64,000 nucleotides of DNA from Muribaculaceae bacterium (GTDB taxonomy: Bacteria; Bacteroidota; Bacteroidia; Bacteroidales; Muribaculaceae), in contig JAFLTY010000002.1 of assembly GCA_022509065.1 (NCBI GenBank), positions 1-64,000 on the forward strand. Direction: 5' to 3'. The position numbers were made by a program, and so were the translations under genes. Positions 27,188-39,213 of this stretch are shown here, in pieces (within the stretch, counting starts at the first letter, position 1; every line of letters begins with the position of its first letter). The notes beneath the pieces were generated by a model. The model saw only the letters and a list, made by a program, of their open reading frames with translations, made no database searches and was not told the origin of the DNA.

Positions 27188-27928
27188 ATGATAGCGAAAC
27201 AAATAGAAGAGGCTTTAAAGGACTTGCGTAACGATGAGCAAGCCACGCAGTTATCACGGTATTTTAAAACGGCTCCGGGTGAATACGGTTACGGTGATAG
27301 TTTTCTCGGAATCCGTGTGCCAAGTGTACGCGCTATAGTCAAACAATATCGAACAAATGCTGAGGTAGAAGACTTCAAATATTTGGTACAGTCGCCATGG
27401 CATGAGATAAGGCTTGCCGCTTTTTTGTTATTATTAGAAATTTATAATCATCAAAAAAAGAAAAAACTCCGCGATGCTGAATCTGTAGTACAACTGTATA
27501 TTGAAAACCTGCGCTATGGAAACAATTGGGACTTGGTTGACCTTGTGGCTCCTAATATTTTGGGTGATTGGTTGGTCTCGCATCCGCATGAACGCTATAT
27601 ACTTTTGTCGTTATCCGATAGTGATATCCTGTGGGAGCAACGTGTCGCCATTGTCAGCACATTGGCTCTTGTACGGAAAGGTATTTTTGATCCGACACTT
27701 GAGCTGGCAGGACGTTTTCTCGCTCACCCCCATGACTTAATGCACAAAGCCACGGGTTGGCTACTGCGAGAAGTTGGCAAGTATGGAGGTCGTGACCGGT
27801 TGGAAGATTTTCTTGAAAGATATGCTGATGTCATGCCACGCACGTCACTGCGCTATGCGCTTGAGCACTTCGAGCCGGAAGAGAAATTGTATTATATGAG
27901 TCTGAAAAAGAAGAATATAAAGCAATAG
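27188..27928 (+). CDS. DNA alkylation repair protein (AlkD-like HEAT repeat)
   Basis: SFLGIRVPSVRAIVKQYR, SPWHEIRLAAFLLL, NNWDLVDLVAPNILGDWL, KATGWLLREVGK; start 27188 or 27158. Confidence 0.9.
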   Translation: MIAKQIEEALKDLRNDEQATQLSRYFKTAPGEYGYGDSFLGIRVPSVRAIVKQYRTNAEVEDFKYLVQSPWHEIRLAAFLLLLEIYNHQKKKKLRDAESVVQLYIENLRYGNNWDLVDLVAPNILGDWLVSHPHERYILLSLSDSDILWEQRVAIVSTLALVRKGIFDPTLELAGRFLAHPHDLMHKATGWLLREVGKYGGRDRLEDFLERYADVMPRTSLRYALEHFEPEEKLYYMSLKKKNIKQ

Positions 27929-27971
27929 TGGGAGTGAAATGTCAAAACGGGGGATTGAGACGAATCAAATG

Positions 27972-28622
27972 TTAGTCAAGAATGATATCTCCGAAGAACT
28001 CCGGACGATGGAAGTCGGGGCGGTCAGTAACGATGGGTGCCCAACTAAGATAATGAGGAGAGGAGGTCTTGGCTCCGCATTTATAGAAATTTCCTTTCAT
28101 AGCCAAGGGGAACGTAGGGTTAGGCAATCCGAGTAAGGACAAAGGAATAGAGACAAGAAGCGACCAGGAGTGCCAGCCCGACTTTTCCGCAAAAGGAGTT
28201 AAGCCCTCTGATGGCAACACGGCAATTTGCGCAAGCTCGTCCGCGTTAAGACGTCTGGGTTCGGGGCGTAAAATGCGAGTGGAAACGTTTTTACGTCCTA
28301 TGGCATTGAATTCGAAGTTCCAATACCGTCCTGTATCCGGAACAGGTGATATAAAGAATTCGACGCACGAATCGTTAGCTACCGGTCCGAGGTCGTCTGT
28401 TACCTCAGCCTTAAGGTCAGATCCTTCGCATTCGAATAAAAGGAACAGGTTGTTATTCGAGTGAGCGGCGTACACAGTTGTGTCTCGTGAGTCGGGGTAA
28501 GTCTCAGGCCAATTGACACAATCAATCGATATAGGCGTTCCACGTTTAATCAATGAGTCGCGTATTTCAGTCAAATCGATATTGTCGATATTGTCAATAT
28601 AAGGTATGTGTACTGACTTCAC
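27972..28622 (-). CDS. Carbohydrate-binding family 9-like protein
   Basis: FECEGSDLKAEVTDDLGPVANDSCVEFFISPVPDTGRYWNFEFNAIG; GNFYKCGAKTSSPHYLSWAPI. Confidence 0.8.
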   Translation of the reverse strand: MKSVHIPYIDNIDNIDLTEIRDSLIKRGTPISIDCVNWPETYPDSRDTTVYAAHSNNNLFLLFECEGSDLKAEVTDDLGPVANDSCVEFFISPVPDTGRYWNFEFNAIGRKNVSTRILRPEPRRLNADELAQIAVLPSEGLTPFAEKSGWHSWSLLVSIPLSLLGLPNPTFPLAMKGNFYKCGAKTSSPHYLSWAPIVTDRPDFHRPEFFGDIILD

Positions 28623-28647
28623 GGCGGCAAAGGTTATAGAAGGGATG

Positions 28648-29319
28648 TTATAGAATTTCTATTTTTAAGTTGGGGAAGAACTCAGTCTGTATAGCCATTG
28701 CAACACCTACGAGAGCCATACTAAGCAAGATTAGACCGATGATGCGGTTAATAATCCACAATGAGCGCACGTTAAAGCGCTTCCGTAACTTGTTGACCAA
28801 AAATGTCACAAGATACCACCAAATCAGTGCCCCTGCAAGAATAAGGCTGTAGGCAATGACGAAATGATGTACCTCATATTCAGGCAGGATGAAATTGAAG
28901 CGGGCAAAAAGACCGATAATGAAGAAAAGAATGAGAGGATTGGAGAATGTCAGTAAGAAACCTGAAACCACATCACCCCAGTAGTTATTGGAGGAGTGTT
29001 TGGTTGGTTGAAGCGCTCGCGTAGGATTCTTGCTAAACAGATATACACCGAAGGCTGCAAGGACAATGCCACCAATGAGCTGTATCATGAACTGGTGTGC
29101 CTCGATAAAAGGAGTTACAAAACTGAGTCCAAAGCCCGTGAGAAGACAATACATAAGATCACTAATACCGGCTCCAATACCAGTGAAGAAAGCCGGCCAA
29201 CGGCCTTTTGACAGTGTGCGCTGGATGATAAGCATCCCTATTGGCCCCATAGGAGCCGATACAAGAATGCCAATAGCGATTGCCCGCGGAATAAGATATA
29301 TATAGCTGTCTATTTGCAT
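28648..29319 (-). CDS. LysE family translocator
   Basis: GPIGMLIIQRTLSKGRWPAFFTGIGAGISDLMY; multiple TM segments; FSNPLILFFIIGLFA. Confidence 0.87.
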   Translation of the reverse strand: MQIDSYIYLIPRAIAIGILVSAPMGPIGMLIIQRTLSKGRWPAFFTGIGAGISDLMYCLLTGFGLSFVTPFIEAHQFMIQLIGGIVLAAFGVYLFSKNPTRALQPTKHSSNNYWGDVVSGFLLTFSNPLILFFIIGLFARFNFILPEYEVHHFVIAYSLILAGALIWWYLVTFLVNKLRKRFNVRSLWIINRIIGLILLSMALVGVAMAIQTEFFPNLKIEIL

Positions 29320-29500
29320 TAATTAAAGATGCCTTAACACTATGGTCAAGGCATAGCAGATGCAAAAATAATAAACTAAACGCTCGCAACCAAAAATTTG
29401 CCTCAAAAACAGCCTCAATGCAACAGAAATACCAAAAAAGTCAAGAAGCCGGTTGAAATTTTGCAAATTAAAAAAAATGGCGTAATTTTGCAAACGCATT

Positions 29501-29574
29501 CGGGGCGTAGCGCAGTCCGGTAGCGCTCCTGGTTTGGGACCAGGCGGTCGCAGGTTCGAATCCTGTCACCCCGA
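29501..29574 (+). tRNA. tRNA-Pro (anticodon TGG)
   Basis: Cloverleaf: CGGGGCG...CCTGG TTTGGGA CCAGG...GCAGGTTCGAATCCTGT...CACCCCGA; one acceptor-stem mismatch; CCA not encoded. Confidence 0.93.
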
Positions 29575-29591
29575 CTTAGCCCTTGTGTTAA

Positions 29592-29623
29592 AGAGCCGTT
29601 CAATATTTATTGTTGACGGCTCT
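29592..29623. repeat. Hairpin of repeated family (copy B)
   Basis: AGAGCCG ttcaatatttattgttga CGGCTCT. Confidence 0.65.
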
Positions 29624-29657
29624 AAGTTTTTAACCGATGCAATTATGAAAGCAAATC

Positions 29658-29693
29658 AAAACGGACACCTTGTTTAAGTGGGGTGTCCGTTTT
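29658..29693. terminator. Bidirectional terminator between tRNA-Pro and groEL
   Basis: AAAACGGACACC ttgtttaagtgg GGTGTCCGTTTT, 12-bp perfect stem. Confidence 0.75.
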
Positions 29694-29757
29694 AAAATAA
29701 TTGTATGATAAGAGTCGGTGGGAATCTTTTAAAAAGATTCAGACATGAGCTTGTTAT

Positions 29758-31697
<1,940 letters not shown>

Positions 31698-31776
31698 AAC
31701 TTTACTTTGGTTAAATGTAATTATATTAGTTAATGTAAATTCACACAAAAGTTTTCAAGTAACTACGATACTATTT

Positions 31777-31793
31777 AACAAACATCGTGCCAA
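31777..31793 (-). promoter_or_regulatory. Sigma54-like promoter upstream of groES
   Basis: Minus strand TTGGCACGATGTTTGTT versus YTGGCACGN4TTGCW; single deviation GC to GT at -12. Confidence 0.4.
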
Positions 31794-31884
31794 ATTTGTT
31801 GAGTGTGTCGGCAGACAACTTCCATCTTCGTTTTGATGTTATCTTTGTTTTGGCTACAAAATCTTGTAGCGTGTGCGTAAAAAA

Positions 31885-31919
31885 TGAGATAGACCTCAGT
31901 AATAACGAAGTCTATCTCA
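31885..31919. terminator. Hairpin downstream of membrane protein gene
   Basis: TGAGATAGAC ctcagtaataacgaa GTCTATCTCA, 10-bp stem. Confidence 0.65.
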
Positions 31920-31989
31920 AAAAGTTTATTTCGAACAGACCGGCTGTATCGAAAATCTATCTTTAAAGAGTAATAAAATTACCGAGGTA

Positions 31990-32544
31990 TTACCAAAGAA
32001 GGGTAATGGCCATCATAACACCGTAGGCGACGGTGCTTAATGTCATCACGCCGACAAAAATCTCACCTGCTTTTGCATGACTGCGATGAGCTGAAGGCAG
32101 GTCGGCTTCGACAGCGGGCGATGTCACCATATATCCATACCAGCATATTGACCATACAAACATGGCAATGGCATTGATGGCTGCTGTATCTTGCTGATAG
32201 AAGAAAAGAAGTACCAGTGATATTGCCTGTAGCATGAGAAGATACATTGATGTACCACCCCAGAAAATAAGTGATGTGCATTTGTTAAGTATGCAGACAG
32301 TGGCATAGCAGGCTGTAACCCCGATAATACCCATGTTTACAAGATACCACACATTCAGATATTTCATGTTCTGCGGAAGATCCACGTCACCGCAGAGACC
32401 AAGAATAAAAGTGATAATCACCCACGCTGCTGTAAGACCGGTAATCCAAGCGAGCCATTTGTGACCGTTCTTGAAATATGAGTTTTCAGTTGGTTTAAGG
32501 TCTCTTTTTACTTCAGGGTTAGAAGTTTCTTTGTCTTTCTTCAT
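31990..32544 (-). CDS. Hypothetical multi-pass membrane protein
   Basis: 184 aa with five or so hydrophobic segments; no family recognised. Confidence 0.65.
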   Translation of the reverse strand: MKKDKETSNPEVKRDLKPTENSYFKNGHKWLAWITGLTAAWVIITFILGLCGDVDLPQNMKYLNVWYLVNMGIIGVTACYATVCILNKCTSLIFWGGTSMYLLMLQAISLVLLFFYQQDTAAINAIAMFVWSICWYGYMVTSPAVEADLPSAHRSHAKAGEIFVGVMTLSTVAYGVMMAITLLW

Positions 32545-32650
32545 ATTCTAATTTGTTTTTTGTTATCTATTATTAAGAATGTGGCGTATAAGACTGCGCT
32601 ACGTGTGTGCAAAGGTAATATTAATTTTGGAATCTTCAATAAAAATCGCT

Positions 32651-34600
32651 TTATTTTTCGCGGTTGTGGAGCGTTATGAGCCATTCAGAAACAGAAGCGT
32701 CACTGGGCATGCGCCAATCGCCTCGGGGGGACAGGCAAACAGAGCCTACTTTGGGAGCGTCGGGCATGCATGAGCGTTTAAACTGTTGGGAGAAGAAGCG
32801 TCTAATAAATGTGTGCAACCAATGCAAAATGTCCTCGTGCACATACTTGCCTTTGAATGCATGACAAGCGCGGTCAAGTATGTCGTCGGGCGTGAGACCG
32901 TATCTTATAGTGTAATACAGGAAAAAGTCATGGAGTATGTAAGGTCCCACAAGGTCTTCGGTCTTTTGGACGATATTGCCTTTATCGTCAGCGGGTATCA
33001 GTTCGGGACTTATGGGTGTGGCAGCAATGTCGGTCAGTATCGTATGTACTGCGGAATTCTCGGGAATATTGATGAGTTTGGCGGTACCTTGTGCAAAATG
33101 CTCGACCAGATATCTCACCAAGGTTTTGGGTACACCCGCGTTAATATTGTACATGGACATGTGGTCACCGTTGTATGTTGCCCAACCGAGTGCCAGTTCG
33201 CTTAGGTCTCCCGTGCCCAAAACCATTCCTCCGACTTGGTTGGCAATGTCCATAAGAATCATTGTACGTTGACGCGCCTGACTATTTTCGTAAGTGACGT
33301 TCTTTACTGCCGCATCATGGCCGATGTCGTTGAAATGCTGAGTAACAGACTGCGAGATGTTTATCTCGCGGAATGACGTTTCAAGAGCCTCAATTAAATT
33401 GACGGCGTTGTTGTAAGTTCGGTCGGTGGTGCCGAAACCGGGCATAGTGACGGCATGAATTCCTTTTCGATTCAATCCGAGTGTGTCAAAGGTACGTACG
33501 GCAACAAGTAAAGCCAGCGTGGAATCAAGGCCACCGGATACACCCACCACCAAATTTCGTGTGCGAGTTGCAGATAACCGTTGAGCCAAACCCGCCGTCT
33601 GGATATTGATTATCTCCTCACAACGCGATGCTATATCGACAGTCGAGGTCGGTACAAAAGGAGTAGGGGAGATAAGACGTGCGAACTTACCTTGCGATTT
33701 AACGGGAAAAGCGTCTGTCACAGAGTATTTTTCTTTTATGGTGGCTATAGCGCAATCGTTGAATGATGACAATGACATTCTGTCATGACGGATGGCGGCT
33801 ATATCAATATCTGCTGTGGTATAAAATTTGCCTTTATGCCACCGTTCGCCCTGAGAAATCATATTGCCGTTTTCAGCGATAAACGTTATTCCGTCAAAAA
33901 CCAAATCAGTAGACGATTCGCCGTAACCGGCCGAAGCATAGACATAACCCACGGTACAACGGCCTGATTGCGCGAGGACAAGGTTACGGAGATAATCGTA
34001 TTTGCCTATGACTGTATTGCTTGCTGAGAGGTTAAAGATTATCTCGGCGCCTGCAAGCGCGGCTTGTGAGCTCGGGGGAACAGCCGTCCACAGATCCTCG
34101 CAGATCTCAATGCCGAATGTTACGCCGTTCACCCTGAAAAGCGATTCAACGGACATAGGTACCTCTCCATAGCCGGCTATATCCACGTCTATAGGATGCG
34201 AAGGGGCTGATGCCCACCAGCGCTTTTCGTAAAACTCGTTATAATTAGGTATATATGTCTTGGGAACCAAACCTAATATTTTGCCGCGTTGTACGACAGC
34301 CGCAACGTTATACAAAATGTTGTTTACAGCAATAGGTAATCCTACTATACATACCAACGACCAGTCGGTGGATTTGCGAGCGAAATCAACAAGGGCAGCA
34401 CGTGCACTTTCGAGCAAAGTGTTGTTATGAAAAAGATCTCCGCATGTATAGCCGGTGATGCAAAGTTCGGGGAATACTGCGACAACAACTCCGTCCGAAT
34501 CCAATTTCTGACATATTTCGGTTATGGACGCGATGTTTATTTTTGTGTCCGCTACTGCAACACGGGGCACAGCAGCCGCTACCTTGATAAATCCTCTCAT
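32651..34600 (-). CDS. nadE: NAD+ synthase (glutamine-hydrolysing)
   Basis: N-terminal nitrilase domain (FPELCITGYTCGDLF, GIEICEDLW) and synthetase VVGVSGGLDSTLALLVA, GTGDLSELALGWATYNGDHMSMYN. Confidence 0.96.
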   Translation of the reverse strand: MRGFIKVAAAVPRVAVADTKINIASITEICQKLDSDGVVVAVFPELCITGYTCGDLFHNNTLLESARAALVDFARKSTDWSLVCIVGLPIAVNNILYNVAAVVQRGKILGLVPKTYIPNYNEFYEKRWWASAPSHPIDVDIAGYGEVPMSVESLFRVNGVTFGIEICEDLWTAVPPSSQAALAGAEIIFNLSASNTVIGKYDYLRNLVLAQSGRCTVGYVYASAGYGESSTDLVFDGITFIAENGNMISQGERWHKGKFYTTADIDIAAIRHDRMSLSSFNDCAIATIKEKYSVTDAFPVKSQGKFARLISPTPFVPTSTVDIASRCEEIINIQTAGLAQRLSATRTRNLVVGVSGGLDSTLALLVAVRTFDTLGLNRKGIHAVTMPGFGTTDRTYNNAVNLIEALETSFREINISQSVTQHFNDIGHDAAVKNVTYENSQARQRTMILMDIANQVGGMVLGTGDLSELALGWATYNGDHMSMYNINAGVPKTLVRYLVEHFAQGTAKLINIPENSAVHTILTDIAATPISPELIPADDKGNIVQKTEDLVGPYILHDFFLYYTIRYGLTPDDILDRACHAFKGKYVHEDILHWLHTFIRRFFSQQFKRSCMPDAPKVGSVCLSPRGDWRMPSDASVSEWLITLHNREK

Positions 34601-34620
34601 ACTGGATATGTTTTATTGGG

Positions 34621-35517
34621 TTATGCTAAGTTTTTACGATGGAAAATAAATTCCTTTCCGAGGTATTTGTTTCTAACGACTGGGTTTTCGGCCAATTCCT
34701 CCGAAGTGCCCTGAAAAAGTATTCTCCCCTCGAACAATAGATACGCTCGGTCAGTGATGGATAATGTCTCATTAGCGTTGTGGTCTGTTATCAAGATGCC
34801 AATGTTGCGCTGTTTAAGACGGTAAATGACTCTCTGAATATCCTCAACAGCAAGGGGGTCAACCCCGGCAAAGGGCTCGTCAAGCATTATGAACTTGGGA
34901 TCGATGGCAAGACAACGGGCAATTTCAGTGCGCCGGCGCTCGCCGCCCGACAGACGGTCGCCATAGTTTTTGCGACGGTCGGCGAGGTTGAAATCTTCGA
35001 GTAGCTCTTCGAGTTTCTGTTTCTGATATTCCTTGGGTTTGCCGGTCATCTGCAAGACTGAACGTATATTGTCCTCGACAGTCATTTTACGGAAAACTGA
35101 TGCTTCCTGGGGTAGATATCCTATCCCGCATTTGGCGCGTTTATACACCGGATACTTGGTAATCTCCATGTCGTTTAAGAAGATGCGTCCTTCGTTAGGA
35201 GTCACCAATCCTGTCGTCATATAGAATGTAGTCGTCTTGCCGGCACCGTTTGGACCGAGCAAACCGACTATTTCTCCCTGAGTGACGTTTATGGAGACAT
35301 GGTCGGCGACAGTGCGGTGACCGTATATCTTGACGAGATTATCCGTTCGCAGAATCATCTTTTGTTCAGGCTGTTCCTCGGCTTGCTCGTTGCCTACAAC
35401 TTCAAAAGGCTCGGAAGGTGCAGACTCTTCGGAAACCTGATCTTCGGGCAGCTCGATATTGATCACCTCGATATCTTCGGCGTTGCTTTCGGGCTTATAT
35501 GGTCTGAAAAGTCCCAT
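34621..35517 (-). CDS. lptB: LPS export ABC transporter ATP-binding protein LptB with acidic N-terminal extension
   Basis: [73 protein letters not shown]. Confidence 0.93.
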   Translation of the reverse strand: MGLFRPYKPESNAEDIEVINIELPEDQVSEESAPSEPFEVVGNEQAEEQPEQKMILRTDNLVKIYGHRTVADHVSINVTQGEIVGLLGPNGAGKTTTFYMTTGLVTPNEGRIFLNDMEITKYPVYKRAKCGIGYLPQEASVFRKMTVEDNIRSVLQMTGKPKEYQKQKLEELLEDFNLADRRKNYGDRLSGGERRRTEIARCLAIDPKFIMLDEPFAGVDPLAVEDIQRVIYRLKQRNIGILITDHNANETLSITDRAYLLFEGRILFQGTSEELAENPVVRNKYLGKEFIFHRKNLA

Positions 35518-35521
35518 CAGA

Positions 35522-36133
35522 TTATTTTTTTAAACGGCTTTCAATATAATCAGTCAACAGTTTTATAGCCACTGTGTTACTACCACCTTGAGGAAGGATA
35601 AGGTCTGCAAAACGCTTTGATGGCTCGATATATCGATCGTGCATAGGCTTGAGAACTTCCTGATAACGGTCTATGACCATCTGTGGAGTACGGCCTCGTT
35701 GCACACAATCGCGCGATATGACACGTATAAGTCGGTCGTCGGCATCAGCATCTACATACACCTTGACATCCATCTTTTTGCGCAGTCCGGGTTGTCCCAA
35801 AACCAGAATACCTTCTATAATTATAACTTCGCGAGGTTCAACATGTACCGTTTCCGGCTGCCGGGTACATGTCAGATAGGAATAAGTTGGCATCTCGATA
35901 GCTTTTCCCGAACGTAGTTCGTCAAGGTGCTTTTCGAGAAGAGACCATTCGATAGCTGCCGGTTCGTCAAAATTTATTTTGCTGCGCTCTTCCGGAGGTA
36001 TATGGCTGGAGTCTTTATAATATGAGTCTTGTGGAATGACAGTAACTTCACCGGCAGCAAAACTGTTAATAATTTTATTGACAACGGTGGTTTTGCCTGA
36101 ACCGGTTCCACCGGCTATACCTATAATTACCAT
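35522..36133 (-). CDS. udk: Uridine kinase
   Basis: [46 protein letters not shown]. Confidence 0.95.
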   Translation of the reverse strand: MVIIGIAGGTGSGKTTVVNKIINSFAAGEVTVIPQDSYYKDSSHIPPEERSKINFDEPAAIEWSLLEKHLDELRSGKAIEMPTYSYLTCTRQPETVHVEPREVIIIEGILVLGQPGLRKKMDVKVYVDADADDRLIRVISRDCVQRGRTPQMVIDRYQEVLKPMHDRYIEPSKRFADLILPQGGSNTVAIKLLTDYIESRLKK

Positions 36134-36389
36134 ATTGTAAAGCGATTTATGAGTGGCTCTGGTTATTACTGTTTTAATTTTTGCGAAATTACAACATTTT
36201 TTTGTGATAATAAAACCGAGCCAGAAAAAATCCTTACCTGGAGAGTAACGGGAGAGACAAACTGAATAGAATGGCAGTCAAGGATTCGTAGAAACCGGAG
36301 ATTGAAATCACTTTATAAATGGTTGTATTCGACCCAACATGAAGCTGTGATACACATATTTTTTAACTGCAGATGACTATAAAAAGCAA

Positions 36390-36420
36390 AGAAAGGGCAT
36401 GATAAATGCCCTTTCTTTAC
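36390..36420. terminator. Intrinsic terminator (bidirectional shape)
   Basis: AAAGAAAGGGCAT gataa ATGCCCTTTCTTT, 13-bp perfect stem. Confidence 0.8.
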
Positions 36421-36444
36421 GGTTATTAATTGACTTATATATGG

Positions 36445-37770
36445 TTAGCGTACAATTAGTTTCGATACATTGTTACCCTGTTTTTTGATAACCAGTTGTC
36501 CCGATTCGGGGTTTTCCAAACGGACTCCCTGCATGTTGTAATATTCGACCTTTGATGTAATGTCGTTATTTGCGACAATGCTTTGAATGCCATCTTGTTG
36601 AGCGTAAGGGATAATTAACTCACTGTCGTAATCGCTACCGAACGAAGCATCGCCAGCTACTTCATCGACCATAGCAACACTATAAGCCGGTATTACAATA
36701 GTCACCGTACCGTCGGCATCTGTTGTCAAGACACCGCAGTCTGAGGGGTCGTAGCCCTTGCTGAGGTCGGTATTGGCATAGTAATGCCACCACCATCCGT
36801 AGTTGTAATAAGTAAAGGTGGTTTCGTAGTATCCGTCATAGTATATTTGGGTAAGTATTCCGATTGGTTGACGCTCAAGCAAAACGTTTTTGGGGTTAGA
36901 AGCATCAATAATCATATCAGGGGAAGGACCGTCGGGAATGCCACTCATCCCTTTTTCACGACCATCTTGATAAGTACATTTAAATGCATCTATGACCTTG
37001 TATACATGTTCGAATTTAGGATGACGATATATTTCTACGTCAACAAATTTCTGATTATCTACGCCAAAGTAGAAGTTATAAGCGATATTCTCGCGGAATT
37101 GGCCTATGTTGTAATATTGCCAATCAATGGGACGTGTCAGATTGGCGCCATATATCCTATAACCGGCAGCGTAACCAAGAGCTTGGGTTTCACCGGCTTC
37201 GTCATCATACACCCCCCATACGAGTCCTTGGCCACCGTTTATATTGACGCCTTGACGAACTTCGTAGTACGGCAGCGAGAAAGGTACTTCATCACTCCCA
37301 ACCAGAGTTTCCATAAAAACATAATGATCGCCGTCAGAGAAAGTGTACTTGCCTAAACCGATGCGGTTAAATTCGAATGCATTAGTCGTCGGATTATATT
37401 TGGCTATCATAGGAAACATTTCGCCTGTTGGGTCTTCAAAAACAACTGTGTTGTCTTCTTTGAAAGTGGCATTAAAATAATACAAATCGGAGAGACCTGT
37501 TGCATTAGTAAGAATACGGTCGGAAAGAGTAAATACCCATTCACCTTCAAATTCGGATTTATCGAATGCCATAGTATTGACGGGTGCGCCCATTAAAGCG
37601 GGATTTTTGGTATCATTCTTGAAATCCACTGTTTTGGCTCCTTCCGGAAGCTGTACTACGGTACTTTGCGTACCATTAGTAACCGAAGGATTGATTTGAT
37701 GAATTACAGGTAAAGCAAAGCCGGATAAGGCTGCCAAAGCAGCGATAGGTAGAGTGTAAAATTTTTTCAT
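36445..37770 (-). CDS. Secreted hypothetical protein with C-terminal sorting-like module
   Basis: Signal peptide; C-terminal SKVEYYNMQGVRLENPESGQLVIKKQGNNVSKLIVR resembles the Bacteroidales YYnlqG.rv..P..G.yi....G.....v.V tail. Confidence 0.7.
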   Translation of the reverse strand: MKKFYTLPIAALAALSGFALPVIHQINPSVTNGTQSTVVQLPEGAKTVDFKNDTKNPALMGAPVNTMAFDKSEFEGEWVFTLSDRILTNATGLSDLYYFNATFKEDNTVVFEDPTGEMFPMIAKYNPTTNAFEFNRIGLGKYTFSDGDHYVFMETLVGSDEVPFSLPYYEVRQGVNINGGQGLVWGVYDDEAGETQALGYAAGYRIYGANLTRPIDWQYYNIGQFRENIAYNFYFGVDNQKFVDVEIYRHPKFEHVYKVIDAFKCTYQDGREKGMSGIPDGPSPDMIIDASNPKNVLLERQPIGILTQIYYDGYYETTFTYYNYGWWWHYYANTDLSKGYDPSDCGVLTTDADGTVTIVIPAYSVAMVDEVAGDASFGSDYDSELIIPYAQQDGIQSIVANNDITSKVEYYNMQGVRLENPESGQLVIKKQGNNVSKLIVR

Positions 37771-37891
37771 AAAAATAAATTAATTGATGTCGTTTTAAAT
37801 ATCCATTACAAAATTAAACATTATTTTCAAAAAAACAAACCATAGTTGTAATAGGATACCTTTTACTCGACTCTGTTGAGCAAATAAACTT

Positions 37892-37926
37892 AGAGCCGAT
37901 TCAACATTTATTGTCGAACCGGCTCT
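37892..37926. repeat. Hairpin of repeated family (copy C)
   Basis: AGAGCCGATTC aacatttattgtc GAACCGGCTCT. Confidence 0.65.
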
Positions 37927-38037
37927 TAAATGTGCATATGACATCTTTCAAGTTTGAGTCACTTGCAAAGACTATTTCTTAGACGTTGTAAAAGCTTTTG
38001 CTAGAAGTTAAAGACGAAGAATTATATGAATAACGCT

Positions 38038-39213
38038 CTAAAGCTCGAAGCGGTTAAGAGAGGCGTTCAATAAGGCATATTTCTCTTCAATGTCTGTAAT
38101 GCTGAGGAATATATTTATATAATAGGATTTCTCGCGTATATAATCCAACAGACTGAGTTCACCACCTTCCAATGCGTCTTTCAGAAAATTCCAGTATCTG
38201 TTTACTACGCCTTCGGCTTGATGCTGGCCTATATTGTCGCGAAGTATAGTTGCAGCCTTGTATTCATTGTCAATGCGAGCCATGGACACGCGTTTACTCA
38301 ACAAAGAGCTTATTTCTGCTGTCTCCAGGTTGAATTGGGCTGCTTGACGATAAGTCTTCAGCCCATAGGTCGGTAAACTGATAGAAATGCCGAAACCGTT
38401 GAAATGGTCGTTTTCTTCTTTCTCGTGCCGATAACCTATACCGAAAGAAGGCAAATTTGCCATTTTAGACTGTTCAATTTCAAGTAAAGCTGCATTACGG
38501 GTCGCTTCCATCGCAAGCAGGGTGGGATCTTCCTCCAATTGGGCGATGTAGTATTCGCGTTGATGTAATGCCGGTAATACGGGGAGTTCGAATTTTTCTT
38601 CAGCGAAGTCCAATTCTCCACCGGCAAGTTCGGTCAGTTTTGCGATGTCTTCGTTTAGATTATTGACATAATCGGTCAATTGTATTCTGAGTTGAATCAA
38701 TTCGATTTCAACCTTAGTTTCGTCCAGAATAGTGACATTTCCGGCTTCAAGGGCTTCTTTCATCTGCTCGTGAAGTTGGGTATAGTCGTCTAACATGTTT
38801 TGGACAAAGTCAATGCGTTTTTGGTCATACGCGATACTGATAGTCAGTTGGAATGCTTGAAGTTTAAGTTCGTTGATCGTGGACAACAGCCGCAGGTCAT
38901 TGCTTAAGTTTTTGGCGTCATTCACTTTTTTTCTTGCCGAATACAATCCGGGCCAGTCAAAATTCTGTGTCACGCTAAGTGACCATTTCGTCATTCCATC
39001 GTGACTCCACAAATGATCGAAATCTATTTCGGGTCCGGGGAGCCAGTTTTGGGAACGATTAGCGTAGTGTTCTGCGAGGTTTTGGTTTTTATATACCTTT
39101 ATAAGAGCACCGTTGACAACTTTGTCTATTATTTGTTCGGTTGTCAGGGCGTTGGCCGGCAAACCAATACTGATGCATGTCGCTATTATCGTTATTATTT
39201 TATTTAAAGTCAT
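38038..39213 (-). CDS. TolC family outer membrane efflux protein
   Basis: 391 aa, signal peptide, long coiled-coil helices, downstream of RND pump and overlapping it by 4 bp. Confidence 0.87.
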   Translation of the reverse strand: MTLNKIITIIATCISIGLPANALTTEQIIDKVVNGALIKVYKNQNLAEHYANRSQNWLPGPEIDFDHLWSHDGMTKWSLSVTQNFDWPGLYSARKKVNDAKNLSNDLRLLSTINELKLQAFQLTISIAYDQKRIDFVQNMLDDYTQLHEQMKEALEAGNVTILDETKVEIELIQLRIQLTDYVNNLNEDIAKLTELAGGELDFAEEKFELPVLPALHQREYYIAQLEEDPTLLAMEATRNAALLEIEQSKMANLPSFGIGYRHEKEENDHFNGFGISISLPTYGLKTYRQAAQFNLETAEISSLLSKRVSMARIDNEYKAATILRDNIGQHQAEGVVNRYWNFLKDALEGGELSLLDYIREKSYYINIFLSITDIEEKYALLNASLNRFEL

